In this document: positions 9,108 to 16,864 of the stretch, in pieces | Position numbering within the stretch: position 1 is the stretch's first letter | Layout of the letters: each line of letters starts with the position of its first letter | Assembly (NCBI RefSeq): GCF_000952685.1 | Contig: NZ_JYHV01000012.1 | Location: 1 to 49,287 of the forward strand | Direction: 5' to 3' | Source of the DNA: Stutzerimonas stutzeri | GTDB lineage: Bacteria; Pseudomonadota; Gammaproteobacteria; Pseudomonadales; Pseudomonadaceae | Length of the DNA stretch: 49,287 nt | Notes under the pieces: generated by a model | Told to the model about the DNA's origin: nothing | Database searches by the model: none | Seen by the model: the letters and a program-made list of their open reading frames with translations, nothing else | Position numbers and translations under genes: made by a program

Positions 9108-9287
9108 TCAGCTCGGCGGCCCGGGGGGACCAAAGACCATCTGGCTGATCCAGACGATGAAGCCATAGCCGGCGACGGTCACGACACTCAAAAGTGGGAA
9201 CAGGAATACCAGCAGAAAAACGAAGAGTCTGGTTTCCTCCGGTTTGCCGACGGGGGCGGGATCGGTGTGATGCGGCACTGCGGTCAC
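9108..9287 (-). CDS. napE: NapE, small membrane protein of the nap operon
   Basis: A 59-residue protein with one membrane helix (LFVFLLVFLFPLLSVVTVAGYGFIV) and the ending QMVFGPPGPP that is typical of NapE. Its role in nitrate reduction is not defined. I place the start at GTG 9287, because GGAG lies seven bases before it and this gives the usual NapE length; an upstream ATG at 9347 would add 20 basic residues overlapping the promoter region. It is the first gene of napEDABC. Confidence 0.88.
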   Translation of the reverse strand: MTAVPHHTDPAPVGKPEETRLFVFLLVFLFPLLSVVTVAGYGFIVWISQMVFGPPGPPS

Positions 9288-9363
9288 CTTGTATCTCCGG
9301 CTGTTGTGCTGAAGTCTAGGAAGCGTAGGCGGCTTAATCAAAGCCATCCGTCTACAACCGCAG

Positions 9364-9403
9364 GTTATAAGGCGCTAGTTGCACTTCAATTGATCTAGCT
9401 CAA
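9364..9403 (-). promoter_or_regulatory. ANR/FNR-type site and -10 element upstream of napE
   Basis: At 9390-9403 stands TTGAT-CTAG-CTCAA (minus strand TTGAG-CTAG-ATCAA), one base off the FNR/ANR consensus TTGAT-N4-ATCAA. On the minus strand TATAAC follows at 9369-9364. If transcription starts about 7 bases later (near 9357), the site centre (9396.5) is about 40 bases upstream, the class II activator position. This predicts oxygen-controlled expression of nap. Confidence 0.65.
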
Positions 9404-9573
9404 CTTATGCGGCCTGTGGGCAGCACACCGCCGGGCAGTTGGTCGACGCCGATGAGAATCCTGACGCACGTATATGACGGTTTTCAGCTGTCTTTTTACC
9501 GAGTCATTGGCCTACTGCGGCTGTGCTAGCCTGCGCCGCTTTTTTCAAGCCAACGTGCGTATGGGTACACCGC

Positions 9574-10761
9574 ATGCCTTCTGATTCGCTCGCTTCCCAC
9601 CACCTCAAACGCGGCACGCCTGCTTATCGCCGCGCCACCCTGGCGCTGTTCTGTGCCGGTTTCGCCACCTTCGCCATGCTGTACTGCGTGCAGCCCTTGC
9701 TGCCGCTGCTGGCGTCGCACTTCGCCGTCTCGGCGGCCAGCAGCAGCCTGGCATTGTCATTGACCACCTTGTCGCTGGCGCTCTGCCTGCTGGTGTCCGG
9801 TGGCCTCGCGGAAAGCTGGGGGCGCAAGCCGGTCATGGCGCTGGCTCTGGCGCTGGCGTGCCTGCTTGGTCTTGCGTGCGTAACGGTAGAGTCGTGGTCG
9901 CTGTTGCTGGTGCTGCGCGCCTTGCTGGGGCTTGCGCTCAGCGGGTTGCCGGCATTGGCGATGGCGTACGTCGGCGAGGAGTTCGATCCTGAATCGTTGC
10001 CAGCGGCGATGGGCTTGTACATCGGCGGCACCGCCCTCGGTGGGTTGTTGGGCAGGTTGCTGTCGGGCCTGTTGAGCGATATTGGCGGCTGGCAACTGGC
10101 GCTGGGCGGAATCGCCGGGTTGGCGATGGTGTCGCTGGGATTGTTCGTTTGGCTACTACCGGCGTCGCGTCATTTCACGGCCCAGCCTCTATCGCTGCAC
10201 GGGCTGCTGGTCAACTTCGCTCAACATCTGGGCAACCCGATCCTGCGCAATCTATTTCTGCAGGGATTCCTGTTGATGGGTGGCTTCGTCGCGCTGTTCA
10301 ACTACATCGGGTTCCGACTGGCCGGAGCACCGTTCGGCTTGTCTTCGACTGCCATTGGCCTGCTGTTCGTGGTGTATCTGGCAGGCATTCTAAGTGCTGG
10401 CTGGGCGGGACGGTTGGTTCCGCGCCTGGGTGCCAGAGCCGTACTCCAAGGCGGCGTCGGGCTGATGCTGCTGGGTGTGGGCTTGTGCGCGACGCCCTGG
10501 TTGATCGCGATCGTCATCGGGCTGGGGCTGTTCACGCTGGGCTTTTTCGCTGCGCACGCCGTGGCCAGCGGTCAGGTTGGCGTACATGCGAAGGGTGCCA
10601 AAGCACAGGCCTCTGCACTGTACTTATGCGCCTATTATCTGGGATCGAGTGTGGTGGGCTATGCCGCCGGCTACGTCTGGGACCATGCGGGGTGGCTGCC
10701 GCTAATGGTGGTGCTCGTGGCGCTGTTCGTGCTCGCCGCCTGGCGGGCGAGGCGCCTTTAG
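9574..10761 (+). CDS. MFS transporter, drug/metabolite exporter type (YnfM-like)
   Basis: A 395-residue major facilitator with about twelve predicted membrane helices. The first half has the motif A-like loop VSGGLAESWGRKPVMALAL, and the helix-4/5 region RALLGLALSGLPALAMAYVGEEFDP resembles the YnfM/arabinose-efflux branch of the DHA1 family. Substrate is not readable. The frame is open 17 codons upstream from a GTG, but ATG 9574 starts the usual soluble N-terminus; neither has a strong Shine-Dalgarno. It is divergent from napE and convergent with the SprT-like gene (14-base gap). Confidence 0.85.
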   Translation: MPSDSLASHHLKRGTPAYRRATLALFCAGFATFAMLYCVQPLLPLLASHFAVSAASSSLALSLTTLSLALCLLVSGGLAESWGRKPVMALALALACLLGLACVTVESWSLLLVLRALLGLALSGLPALAMAYVGEEFDPESLPAAMGLYIGGTALGGLLGRLLSGLLSDIGGWQLALGGIAGLAMVSLGLFVWLLPASRHFTAQPLSLHGLLVNFAQHLGNPILRNLFLQGFLLMGGFVALFNYIGFRLAGAPFGLSSTAIGLLFVVYLAGILSAGWAGRLVPRLGARAVLQGGVGLMLLGVGLCATPWLIAIVIGLGLFTLGFFAAHAVASGQVGVHAKGAKAQASALYLCAYYLGSSVVGYAAGYVWDHAGWLPLMVVLVALFVLAAWRARRL

Positions 10762-10775
10762 ATCGAGACGTAAGG

Positions 10776-11270
10776 TCACTCGACCCGCTGCTCGCCGCTG
10801 AAGACCAGCGTGGCGCGACAGCTGCGGCAGAAGTACCGGCGACCTTTGCGCACCAGCGCATGGCGTTGCGAAGTGAAGGGGAAATCCTGACCGGCACAGG
10901 CGCAGCGATAGATGTAGCGGTTGACCTGCCGACGGCTGATCTCATAGGTATGGCAGCGGTCAGGTGTCAGTTCGTAAACACCCCGCATGATCAATTGCCA
11001 TTCTTCGCCATGGGGGCGAATCCGGCCGCCGAACATCTGGTGTGCGATCAGGTGTGCAACCTCATGAGCCACGGTCTGCTTGAGGAAGTGTTCGCGGTTC
11101 TCCCGGTACAACTGTGGGTTGAAGCGCAGCAGATTGGTGTTCAGATGGGCAACGCCGGCTTTCTGCCCGCGTAATTTGAAGCTGACCTGTGGGCGCTCGA
11201 ATCGCTGGTTGAAGAAGGCTTCGGCCAACTGATAGCAGGCTTCGACACGGGCATGTAGCTGTTCGGGCAT
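10776..11270 (-). CDS. sprT: SprT-like zinc metalloprotein
   Basis: A 164-residue protein of the SprT family. The motif H69-E-V-A-H73-L-I-A-H77 supplies the zinc-metalloprotease-like active site, and Cys123/Cys125 with C148-x2-C151 form a C-terminal zinc ribbon (RYFCRSCRATLVF). In eukaryotes the related SPRTN cleaves DNA-protein crosslinks; the bacterial role is not settled. Length is usual for the family (about 165). It stands alone on the minus strand. Confidence 0.88.
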   Translation of the reverse strand: MPEQLHARVEACYQLAEAFFNQRFERPQVSFKLRGQKAGVAHLNTNLLRFNPQLYRENREHFLKQTVAHEVAHLIAHQMFGGRIRPHGEEWQLIMRGVYELTPDRCHTYEISRRQVNRYIYRCACAGQDFPFTSQRHALVRKGRRYFCRSCRATLVFSGEQRVE

Positions 11271-11325
11271 AGGGGCCTCCGAAGAAGCCCGGAATTATGC
11301 CGCACTGTGCCAGTCTGGCAACCGT

Positions 11326-11991
11326 TCAGAGACCGCCGGGCTCTTCCTGGGGGCGTTCGTCCTGGGTCCCGTAGCTCTGGTTTTCATCCACGGTGCGGTC
11401 ATAGTTCGGCTCGAGCGAGAGCGTCCAGAACAGAATCATGCTGACCAGTACCGTGACCAGCACGAGCAACGCGACACCCCAGATCGAACTGGCATAGAGA
11501 AAGCTCTGCGAGTTGCGCTGGCGCATGAAAGCGGGCAGGCCGGTGAACAGAAGATAGGTGGAGTAGATGCCCGCTATCAGCAGGACGATGGCCGCGAACC
11601 AGCGGTTCGGATACAGCCCGGTAATGCCTGCGAGGAGGAAGGGGGTGATGACGTATGCGATGAAGCCGATGCACTGGTTCAGGTTCGGTCGCACGTCGAA
11701 TGCGCGAGCCATCCAGCGGACGAAGAAGCCCATGATCACTGTGCCGATGATGATGGTGACGTACAGCAGCAGGCACAGCTGCAAGGCGCTGCCGAAGTCG
11801 AGCCTCACGCGTTCTTCATCCACCAGGCTCCAACCCACGGCAGTAACCCCGATGAACAGACAGACGCTGGGGATTAGCGCCAGCAAAAGCAAGTGCATCA
11901 GGTAGTGCAGGCTATGAGCATCTTCCTTTTGACGGATGGTTTCCCAGGCACGGTCAGGCCGGGTAAACAAGCTGATGAATTCTGGGGTCAT
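11326..11991 (-). CDS. Yip1-family membrane protein (copy 1)
   Basis: A 221-residue inner-membrane protein with about five hydrophobic segments. The pattern LFTRPDRAWETIRQ at the N-terminus and the core YVITPFLLAGITGLYPNRW ... YSTYLLFTGLPAFM is typical of the Yip1 domain in proteobacteria. The C-terminal 30 residues are hydrophilic (DRTVDENQSYGTQDERPQEEPGGL), a tail its neighbour lacks. Start at 11991 is backed by GGAGG; a longer open frame reads back through the gap and into the paralogue. No function is established. It is the downstream copy of a tandem pair. Confidence 0.8.
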   Translation of the reverse strand: MTPEFISLFTRPDRAWETIRQKEDAHSLHYLMHLLLLALIPSVCLFIGVTAVGWSLVDEERVRLDFGSALQLCLLLYVTIIIGTVIMGFFVRWMARAFDVRPNLNQCIGFIAYVITPFLLAGITGLYPNRWFAAIVLLIAGIYSTYLLFTGLPAFMRQRNSQSFLYASSIWGVALLVLVTVLVSMILFWTLSLEPNYDRTVDENQSYGTQDERPQEEPGGL

Positions 11992-12121
11992 GGTGCCTCC
12001 TGATGCCGATGCTTGAGCGCTGCTGTTGCTGCTATAGACGCTCAAGCGCGGCAGGGATTCAAAACCATGGTCGCTGACGAAGCAGGAAAGGCAAGGAGCT
12101 GCAGGAATGACGCGAAGGGCT

Positions 12122-12149
12122 AGCCGGCGCGAAACGAGTCGCGCCGGCT
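12122..12149 (-). terminator. GC-rich hairpin between the Yip1 genes
   Basis: Perfect 11-base arms AGCCGGCGCGA and TCGCGCCGGCT with a six-base loop, 15 bases after the stop of the upstream Yip1 gene. There is no T-run, so it may attenuate or stabilise the transcript rather than end it. Confidence 0.45.
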
Positions 12150-12164
12150 GAGTTGACGAGCAGA

Positions 12165-12764
12165 TCAGCGTACGTAGATCGGGCCGACGCCCATGCCCCA
12201 CATGATCACCGACAGCGCGATGATCGCCACCAGAACGACCAGGCCGACGGCGAGTATGGAGCTTGAGAACAGGAAACCCTCGTCGGAAGGGATATTCATG
12301 AACGTCGGCAGGCCGACATAGAGCAAGTAGGTCGTGTAGCAGATGGCTGCCGTACCGACGATCATTCCCAGCCAGATGTGCGGATAGAGCGCGGCCAGGC
12401 CACCAACGAACAGCGGGGTGGCGGTGTATGCGGCAAATACGATGCACTGCACCAGCGTCGGATTGGCATCATAGGTGCGGGACATCCAGTGGATGAATCC
12501 GCCCATTACCGCGACGCCAGCCAGCATCGCCAGGTAGGACATCAGAGTAAGCTGCAAGGCGCTGCTTTCGGTGAGCTTAACGGCGTCTCCGCCGCCGATG
12601 CTCCAGCCGACCTGGGTGGTGCCGATGAATGCCGATATGGCAGGTATCGCCGCCAGAACCAGCACTTCCCCTAAATGCAGATGCCCGACGTTGCGTTCTT
12701 CCCCAGTGATTTCCTGCCATTCCTGGCCAGGGTGAGCAAACAGTCCCCAAACGTGATTGATCAT
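12165..12764 (-). CDS. Yip1-family membrane protein (copy 2)
   Basis: A 199-residue paralogue of the preceding protein, in the same order: VWGLFAHPGQEWQEI at the N-terminus, then helices around VLAAIPAISAFIGTTQVGWSI, SYLAMLAGVAVMGGFIHWMSRTYDA, AAYTATPLFVGGLAALYPHIWL and YTTYLLYVGLPTFM. It lacks the hydrophilic C-terminal tail of copy 1. Family function is unknown in bacteria. It starts with GGAGACGCTGGC before ATG 12764 and probably heads a two-gene unit. Confidence 0.8.
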   Translation of the reverse strand: MINHVWGLFAHPGQEWQEITGEERNVGHLHLGEVLVLAAIPAISAFIGTTQVGWSIGGGDAVKLTESSALQLTLMSYLAMLAGVAVMGGFIHWMSRTYDANPTLVQCIVFAAYTATPLFVGGLAALYPHIWLGMIVGTAAICYTTYLLYVGLPTFMNIPSDEGFLFSSSILAVGLVVLVAIIALSVIMWGMGVGPIYVR

Positions 12765-12901
12765 GCCAGCGTCTCCTCGGTTTTGGAGGTCGCTTCGCCT
12801 GGCGTGCCGTCAGTTGGACGGGCGTGCGACCTTAAGTCGCAGTATAGGAAGTTGACGGTACGGCGCACCGGGCGCGGTTAGAGCGTTTGGGAGCTATGCA
12901 A

Positions 12902-13531
12902 TCAACGGTAATAGCGTTGCAGTATTTCCATCGCCAGGTTGATTGACTGTATTCGAGCGGTGCTTCCGCCTCGATCAGGGTGGTGGATGCTGACGAGTTG
13001 GCGGTAGCGGCGTTTGATGGTGTGCATAGTCAGCGAAGCGGATTCCTGGTCCAACTCGAACAACTCGAGGGCCGCGCGCTTTTGCTCCGGGTTCCAGGTA
13101 TCGCCGAGTTCGCCGAGATGATCACCGCGCATCCGCGACCAGAAGCTGGCCAGCAGACGCTCGACCTCGCCTTCATCCGTGTCGCGCAGGTTGGTCAGGT
13201 CCAGGTAGTACTCGCGCAACGGGTCGTTCTCGACGACTTCGCTGGCCCCGGGCCCATAGGGTTGAAGCTGGACGCACAGCGGAGAGATTTGAAGGTTGTG
13301 GCGGCGTTCGCCCCATAGCCGATCCCGCAATCGGTACAGCGCGTTGAACACGAGGAAATGGGTGCGAAACAGCACCAGCTTGTCCAGTAGCGGCAGGTTG
13401 GGGATGTGGGTGCTGTGACGGGCCTTGAGTTGCTGGATCAGCTGATATTCGCTGCAGCCCTCCGGCTGTTCGCGCAGCAATATAAACACCTGCTCGGCCA
13501 GGTCCATCTCGGGTTCGAGGTCATCGTTCAT
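12902..13531 (-). CDS. DnaJ-related protein with C-terminal J domain
   Basis: A 209-residue protein. Residues about 1-130 match the DNAJ-related N-terminal region seen in pseudomonads (EQVFILLREQPEGCSEYQLIQQL ... LFRTHFLVFNALYRLRD). The J domain is at the C-terminus, with HPD at 184-186 and helix ARIQSINLAMEILQRYY. The HPD motif would stimulate an Hsp70 ATPase; the client is unknown. No Gly/Phe or zinc region is present. Divergent from ttcA with 112 bases between starts. Confidence 0.85.
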   Translation of the reverse strand: MNDDLEPEMDLAEQVFILLREQPEGCSEYQLIQQLKARHSTHIPNLPLLDKLVLFRTHFLVFNALYRLRDRLWGERRHNLQISPLCVQLQPYGPGASEVVENDPLREYYLDLTNLRDTDEGEVERLLASFWSRMRGDHLGELGDTWNPEQKRAALELFELDQESASLTMHTIKRRYRQLVSIHHPDRGGSTARIQSINLAMEILQRYYR

Positions 13532-13643
13532 GCCGGCAAGCCTAGCATAGCGCCAGCAGTTAAATCGCTGGACGGATGGGGTAGGGCGCGGCGTGCTTTG
13601 CGCGTAAAATGCGCGCCTTTCGCATTCTCACCGGACTTCTGAA

Positions 13644-14468
13644 ATGGGCAACCTCTCGGTCAATCAGAACAAACTGCAGAAACGCCTGCGCCGCCTCGCC
13701 GGCGAGGCCGTTACCGATTTCAACATGATCGAGGACGGTGACAAGGTCATGGTCTGCCTGTCTGGCGGCAAGGACAGCTACACCATGCTCGACGTGCTGC
13801 TGTATCTGCAGAAGGTCGCGCCCATCAAGTTCGGAATCGTCGCGGTGAACATGGATCAGAAGCAGCCGGGCTTCCCCGAGCACGTCCTGCCCGAATACCT
13901 GAAATCCATCGGCGTGGAGTACCACATCGTCGAGAAGGACACCTACTCGGTGGTCAAGGAAAAGATTCCGGAAGGCAAGACCACCTGCTCGCTGTGCTCG
14001 CGCCTGCGTCGTGGAACCCTCTACACCTTCGCCGACGAGATTGGCGCAACGAAAATGGCATTGGGTCATCATCGCGACGACATCCTTGAAACCTTCTTTC
14101 TCAATATGTTCTACGGCGGCACGCTGAAAGCCATGCCGCCCAAGCTACTCTCCGATGACGGCCGCAACGTGGTGATTCGCCCACTGGCCTATTGCAGCGA
14201 GGCGGATATCGAAGCCTATTCTCACATGAAGGAATTTCCGATCATCCCGTGCAATCTCTGCGGCTCGCAGGAGAACCTACAGCGCCAGGTGGTAAAGGAA
14301 ATGCTGCAGGAATGGGAGCGAAAATCGCCGGGCCGCGTCGAAATCATGTTCCGCGCCTTGCAGAATGTGGTGCCATCACAGCTAGCCGATCGCAACCTGT
14401 TCGACTTTACCAGCCTACGCATCGACAACGAGGCCACGCCACGTTTTGTCGATGTGATGAGCCTGTAA
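13644..14468 (+). CDS. ttcA: TtcA, tRNA 2-thiocytidine synthase
   Basis: A 274-residue ATP pyrophosphatase that thiolates cytidine 32 of certain tRNAs with help of a [4Fe-4S] cluster. The PP-loop SGGKDS lies at 40-45. Cluster ligands are visible as C115-x2-C118 and Cys203/Cys206 in PCNLCGS. Length and motifs fit the gammaproteobacterial enzyme. Just upstream TAAAAT (13605-13610) could be a -10 element. Start ATG 13644 begins [17 protein letters not shown], the usual N-terminus. Confidence 0.96.
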   Translation: MGNLSVNQNKLQKRLRRLAGEAVTDFNMIEDGDKVMVCLSGGKDSYTMLDVLLYLQKVAPIKFGIVAVNMDQKQPGFPEHVLPEYLKSIGVEYHIVEKDTYSVVKEKIPEGKTTCSLCSRLRRGTLYTFADEIGATKMALGHHRDDILETFFLNMFYGGTLKAMPPKLLSDDGRNVVIRPLAYCSEADIEAYSHMKEFPIIPCNLCGSQENLQRQVVKEMLQEWERKSPGRVEIMFRALQNVVPSQLADRNLFDFTSLRIDNEATPRFVDVMSL

Positions 14469-14543
14469 GAGTCGGCGCGGTAATTCCTGGTTGAAGATCG
14501 CCGGTGCGCTGGGGTAAGGTTCGGCCATCTTACGGAGTCAATC

Positions 14544-14675
14544 ATGTCGTCCAGTCGTAATCATCTGTCCCTCGCTCAAGCCGGTGCCCTGCGCGCCGCG
14601 CGTATGCGTGGGCTGTTGATCGCCGCGGCCGGCTATTACTTTTTTGGGTATTGGTTTAGCCACAGGCGCGCCTGA
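14544..14675 (+). CDS. 43-residue ORF with aromatic run YYFFGYWF; small membrane protein or leader peptide
   Basis: A 43-codon ORF with GGAG seven bases before its ATG. The sequence has a basic first half and a hydrophobic segment LLIAAAG followed at once by YYFFGYWF (residues 31-38; codons 14634-14657) and a basic end (SHRRA). It could be a one-helix membrane protein. However, the run of Tyr, Phe and Trp codons, the stop 47 bases before a strong intrinsic terminator, and the DAHP synthase gene downstream also fit an attenuation leader peptide. I cannot decide between the two by eye. Confidence 0.55.
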   Translation: MSSSRNHLSLAQAGALRAARMRGLLIAAAGYYFFGYWFSHRRA

Positions 14676-14722
14676 TACCCCACAGGCGCCCTAGCAAGCA
14701 GGGTCGCCACCAACAGTTTTCG

Positions 14723-14761
14723 AACCCCCGGTCGGCCACCCGACCGGGGGTTTTGTTTTTT
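14723..14761 (+). terminator. Strong intrinsic terminator upstream of the DAHP synthase
   Basis: CCCCCGGTCG (14725-14734) pairs perfectly with CGACCGGGGG (14741-14750), extended by AA/TT, and is followed by TTTTGTTTTTT. It lies after ttcA and the 43-residue ORF and before the Tyr-rich ORF. It either ends the ttcA unit or acts as an attenuator for aroF. Confidence 0.9.
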
Positions 14762-14798
14762 CCGGCCTGCCAAGGCCATACGTACCGAGGAACGCACC

Positions 14799-14900
14799 AT
14801 GTACAGCTACCGCAACGATTACCGCACCTACCGCTATGACTGGCGATTTAGCCGCTTCAACGCCGCTGTTCCGACACCCATAGACCGAACACTTCGCTAG
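14799..14900 (+). CDS. Tyr-rich 33-residue leader-like peptide before the DAHP synthase
   Basis: The ORF has GAGGAACGCACC before its ATG, a good Shine-Dalgarno. The peptide begins MYSYRNDYRTYRYDWRF: five Tyr in the first 13 residues, then Trp15, Phe17 and Phe20, so all three products of the pathway are sampled. It ends 46 bases before the DAHP synthase start. Between them GCCGACGCGGCA and TGCCGCGCCGGC (14902-14929) can form a 12-base stem with one mismatch that ends just before the AAAGGA Shine-Dalgarno. Composition and position suggest a regulatory leader peptide; no function is proven. Confidence 0.6.
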   Translation: MYSYRNDYRTYRYDWRFSRFNAAVPTPIDRTLR

Positions 14901-14946
14901 CGCCGACGCGGCAGAGATGCCGCGCCGGCCAAAGGACCGCCAGATC

Positions 14947-16017
14947 ATGAACGCACCGACTTCCGCTCAGCTCGTCAATTGCAATCCCGTCGCTACCCCG
15001 TCCAGACGCAGCGCTCATCCGCTGCCCAGCCCCGCCGTATTGCGTCAGCGTGTGCCGCTCAGCGACGCGCTCGCCACACGCGTCCATGCCGACCGCAACG
15101 CTATCCGCGCCGTGCTCGATGGCAGTGACCCGCGACTGCTCGTCGTGGTCGGTCCGTGCTCGCTGCACGACCCCGAATCCGCCGTTGAATACGCTGACCG
15201 CCTCGCCGAGCTGGCGCCTCAGGTCGATGATCGGTTGCTGCTGGTGATGCGGGCTTACGTGGAAAAGCCACGAACCACGGTCGGTTGGAAAGGGCTGGTC
15301 TACGATCCCCGTCTGGACGGTAGCGGCGACATGGCTGAAGGCCTGAGTCTGTCGCGTCGGCTGATGCTGGACATTCTCGAACGCGGTCTGCCGATTGCGA
15401 CCGAACTGCTGCAGCCCCTGGCGGCCGGCTACTTCGATGACCTGCTGGGATGGGCGGCGATCGGCGCGCGTACCTGCGAATCGCAGATTCATCGCGAACT
15501 GGTCAGTGGCCTGGATTTGCCGGTGGGCTTCAAGAACGGCACCGACGGCAGCCTGGGTATCGCCTGTGATGCAATGCGCTCGGCCGAGCACGCGCACCAG
15601 CATTTCGGCATCGATGACCTCGGGCATCCGGCGCTGCTGCAAACCCGCGGCAACCCGGATACCCACCTGGTGTTGCGTGGCGGGCACGTGGGCCCCAACT
15701 ATGACGAAAAGAGCGTCGCCAAGGCGCGCGAAACGTTGCTGCGCCAGGGCATTACGCCGCGGATCATGGTCGACTGCAGCCATGCCAACAGTGGCAAAGA
15801 CCCGCTGCGCCAGCCAGCGGTGCTCGAATCGGTGATCGATCAGCGCCTGGCTGGGGATTCGAGCCTGCGCGGGGTGATGCTCGAAAGTCACCTGTTCGAT
15901 GGCTGTCAGCCGCTGGCCGGAAACCTGCGTTATGGCGTCTCCATCACCGATGGCTGCCTGGGCTGGGCGGCAACCGAGCGGATGCTGCGACACGCCGCGA
16001 TGCGCCTACGAGGATAA
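14947..16017 (+). CDS. aroF: 3-deoxy-7-phosphoheptulonate synthase (DAHP synthase, class I)
   Basis: A 356-residue AroF/G/H-type enzyme joining phosphoenolpyruvate and erythrose 4-phosphate, the first step to chorismate. Hallmarks are LLVVVGPCSLHDPESAVEYA, the stretch VYVEKPRTTVGWKG-like (MRAYVEKPRTTVGWKGLVYDP), GFKNGTDGS, HLVLRGG and VDCSHANSGK. Start at ATG 14947 follows AAAGGA; an in-frame ATG ten codons upstream lies in the leader stem. The feedback class (Tyr, Phe or Trp) cannot be read directly, though the Tyr-rich leader suggests tyrosine. A hairpin follows the stop. Confidence 0.95.
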   Translation: MNAPTSAQLVNCNPVATPSRRSAHPLPSPAVLRQRVPLSDALATRVHADRNAIRAVLDGSDPRLLVVVGPCSLHDPESAVEYADRLAELAPQVDDRLLLVMRAYVEKPRTTVGWKGLVYDPRLDGSGDMAEGLSLSRRLMLDILERGLPIATELLQPLAAGYFDDLLGWAAIGARTCESQIHRELVSGLDLPVGFKNGTDGSLGIACDAMRSAEHAHQHFGIDDLGHPALLQTRGNPDTHLVLRGGHVGPNYDEKSVAKARETLLRQGITPRIMVDCSHANSGKDPLRQPAVLESVIDQRLAGDSSLRGVMLESHLFDGCQPLAGNLRYGVSITDGCLGWAATERMLRHAAMRLRG

Positions 16018-16021
16018 GCCG

Positions 16022-16050
16022 GCAAGCCCGACCGCGACGGTCGGGCTTGC
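16022..16050 (+). terminator. Hairpin after the DAHP synthase
   Basis: GCAAGCCCGACCG (16022-16034) and CGGTCGGGCTTGC (16038-16050) form a perfect 13-base stem five bases after the stop. No T-run follows (GGGGCC), so termination is plausible but not certain. Confidence 0.55.
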
Positions 16051-16111
16051 GGGGCCGGATTGCCAAGGGCACCCTGTACGGCTCGTTTCGATTCCACGTT
16101 TCAGGTCCCGC

Positions 16112-16783
16112 ATGCACGATTACAAATGGCTGCACGAATACTGTCTCAATCGTTTCGGTTCGGCCGCGGCTCTGGAAAATCGGCTGCCGCAACCGAGCAG
16201 CCCCGATGAGTTGCGGGCGGTTCCCGATGACCGTTATCTGTCGCTGATCAGCCTGCGAATCTTTCGTGCCGGGCTCAAACACAGTCTGGTGGACGCGAAG
16301 TGGCCGGCTTTCGAGGAGGTGTTCTTCCGCTTCGATCCGGAAAAGCTCGTACTCATGGGCGGCGAGCACATCGAGCGTCTGATGCAGGATGCGCGAATCA
16401 TTCGCCATCTGGGCAAGCTCAAGAGCGTGCCGCGTAACGCGCAGTTCGTGCTCGACGTGGCCAAGGAGCGCGGTAGCTTCGGCAACCTGATCGCTGAGTG
16501 GCCGATAACCGACATCGTCGGGCTGTGGCGCTACCTGGCCAAACACGGCAGCCAGCTCGGCGGCCTGTCGGCGCCGCGGCTGCTGCGCATGGCGGGAAAG
16601 GACACCTTCATCCCCAGCAACGACGTCGTTGCGGCGCTAAAGGCGCAGAAGGTCGTCGACAAGGTACCCAGCAGCCAGCGCGACCTAGCGGCGGTGCAAT
16701 CGGTATTCAACCGCTGGCACGACGAGAGCGGCCGACCGATGTGCCAGCTGTCAGCTATGCTGGCGTTTACCGTCAATCATTGA
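16112..16783 (+). CDS. DNA-3-methyladenine glycosylase I (Tag) family protein
   Basis: A 223-residue protein with Tag-family patterns: SLISLRIFRAGLKHSLVDAKWPAFEEVF, then FDPEKLVLMGGEHIERLMQDARIIRHLGKLKSVPRNAQ. E. coli Tag removes 3-methyladenine from DNA. This variant lacks the well-known N-terminal Cys-His zinc site of E. coli Tag in the same form and has a long N-terminus (MHDYKWLHEYCLNRFGS), so it belongs to a divergent branch and may differ in substrate. Start ATG 16112 is chosen where conservation begins; the open frame extends antisense-like into aroF. Confidence 0.75.
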   Translation: MHDYKWLHEYCLNRFGSAAALENRLPQPSSPDELRAVPDDRYLSLISLRIFRAGLKHSLVDAKWPAFEEVFFRFDPEKLVLMGGEHIERLMQDARIIRHLGKLKSVPRNAQFVLDVAKERGSFGNLIAEWPITDIVGLWRYLAKHGSQLGGLSAPRLLRMAGKDTFIPSNDVVAALKAQKVVDKVPSSQRDLAAVQSVFNRWHDESGRPMCQLSAMLAFTVNH

Positions 16784-16864
16784 GAATGATGCGTTTCGAG
16801 CTGACGGGCATCCGCGACTTTTGAAAGACACGCTGGACGGGCGCGATGGTCGAGGAGGGCTAAG

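Noticed and set aside
10149..11174. 341-codon open frame overlapping the MFS gene and antisense to the SprT-like gene
   Set aside because: Crosses two genes with clear motifs on other frames; no coherent domain.
14857..15993. 378-codon open frame antisense to the DAHP synthase
   Set aside because: Runs across the leader and aroF; composition is that of a codon shadow.
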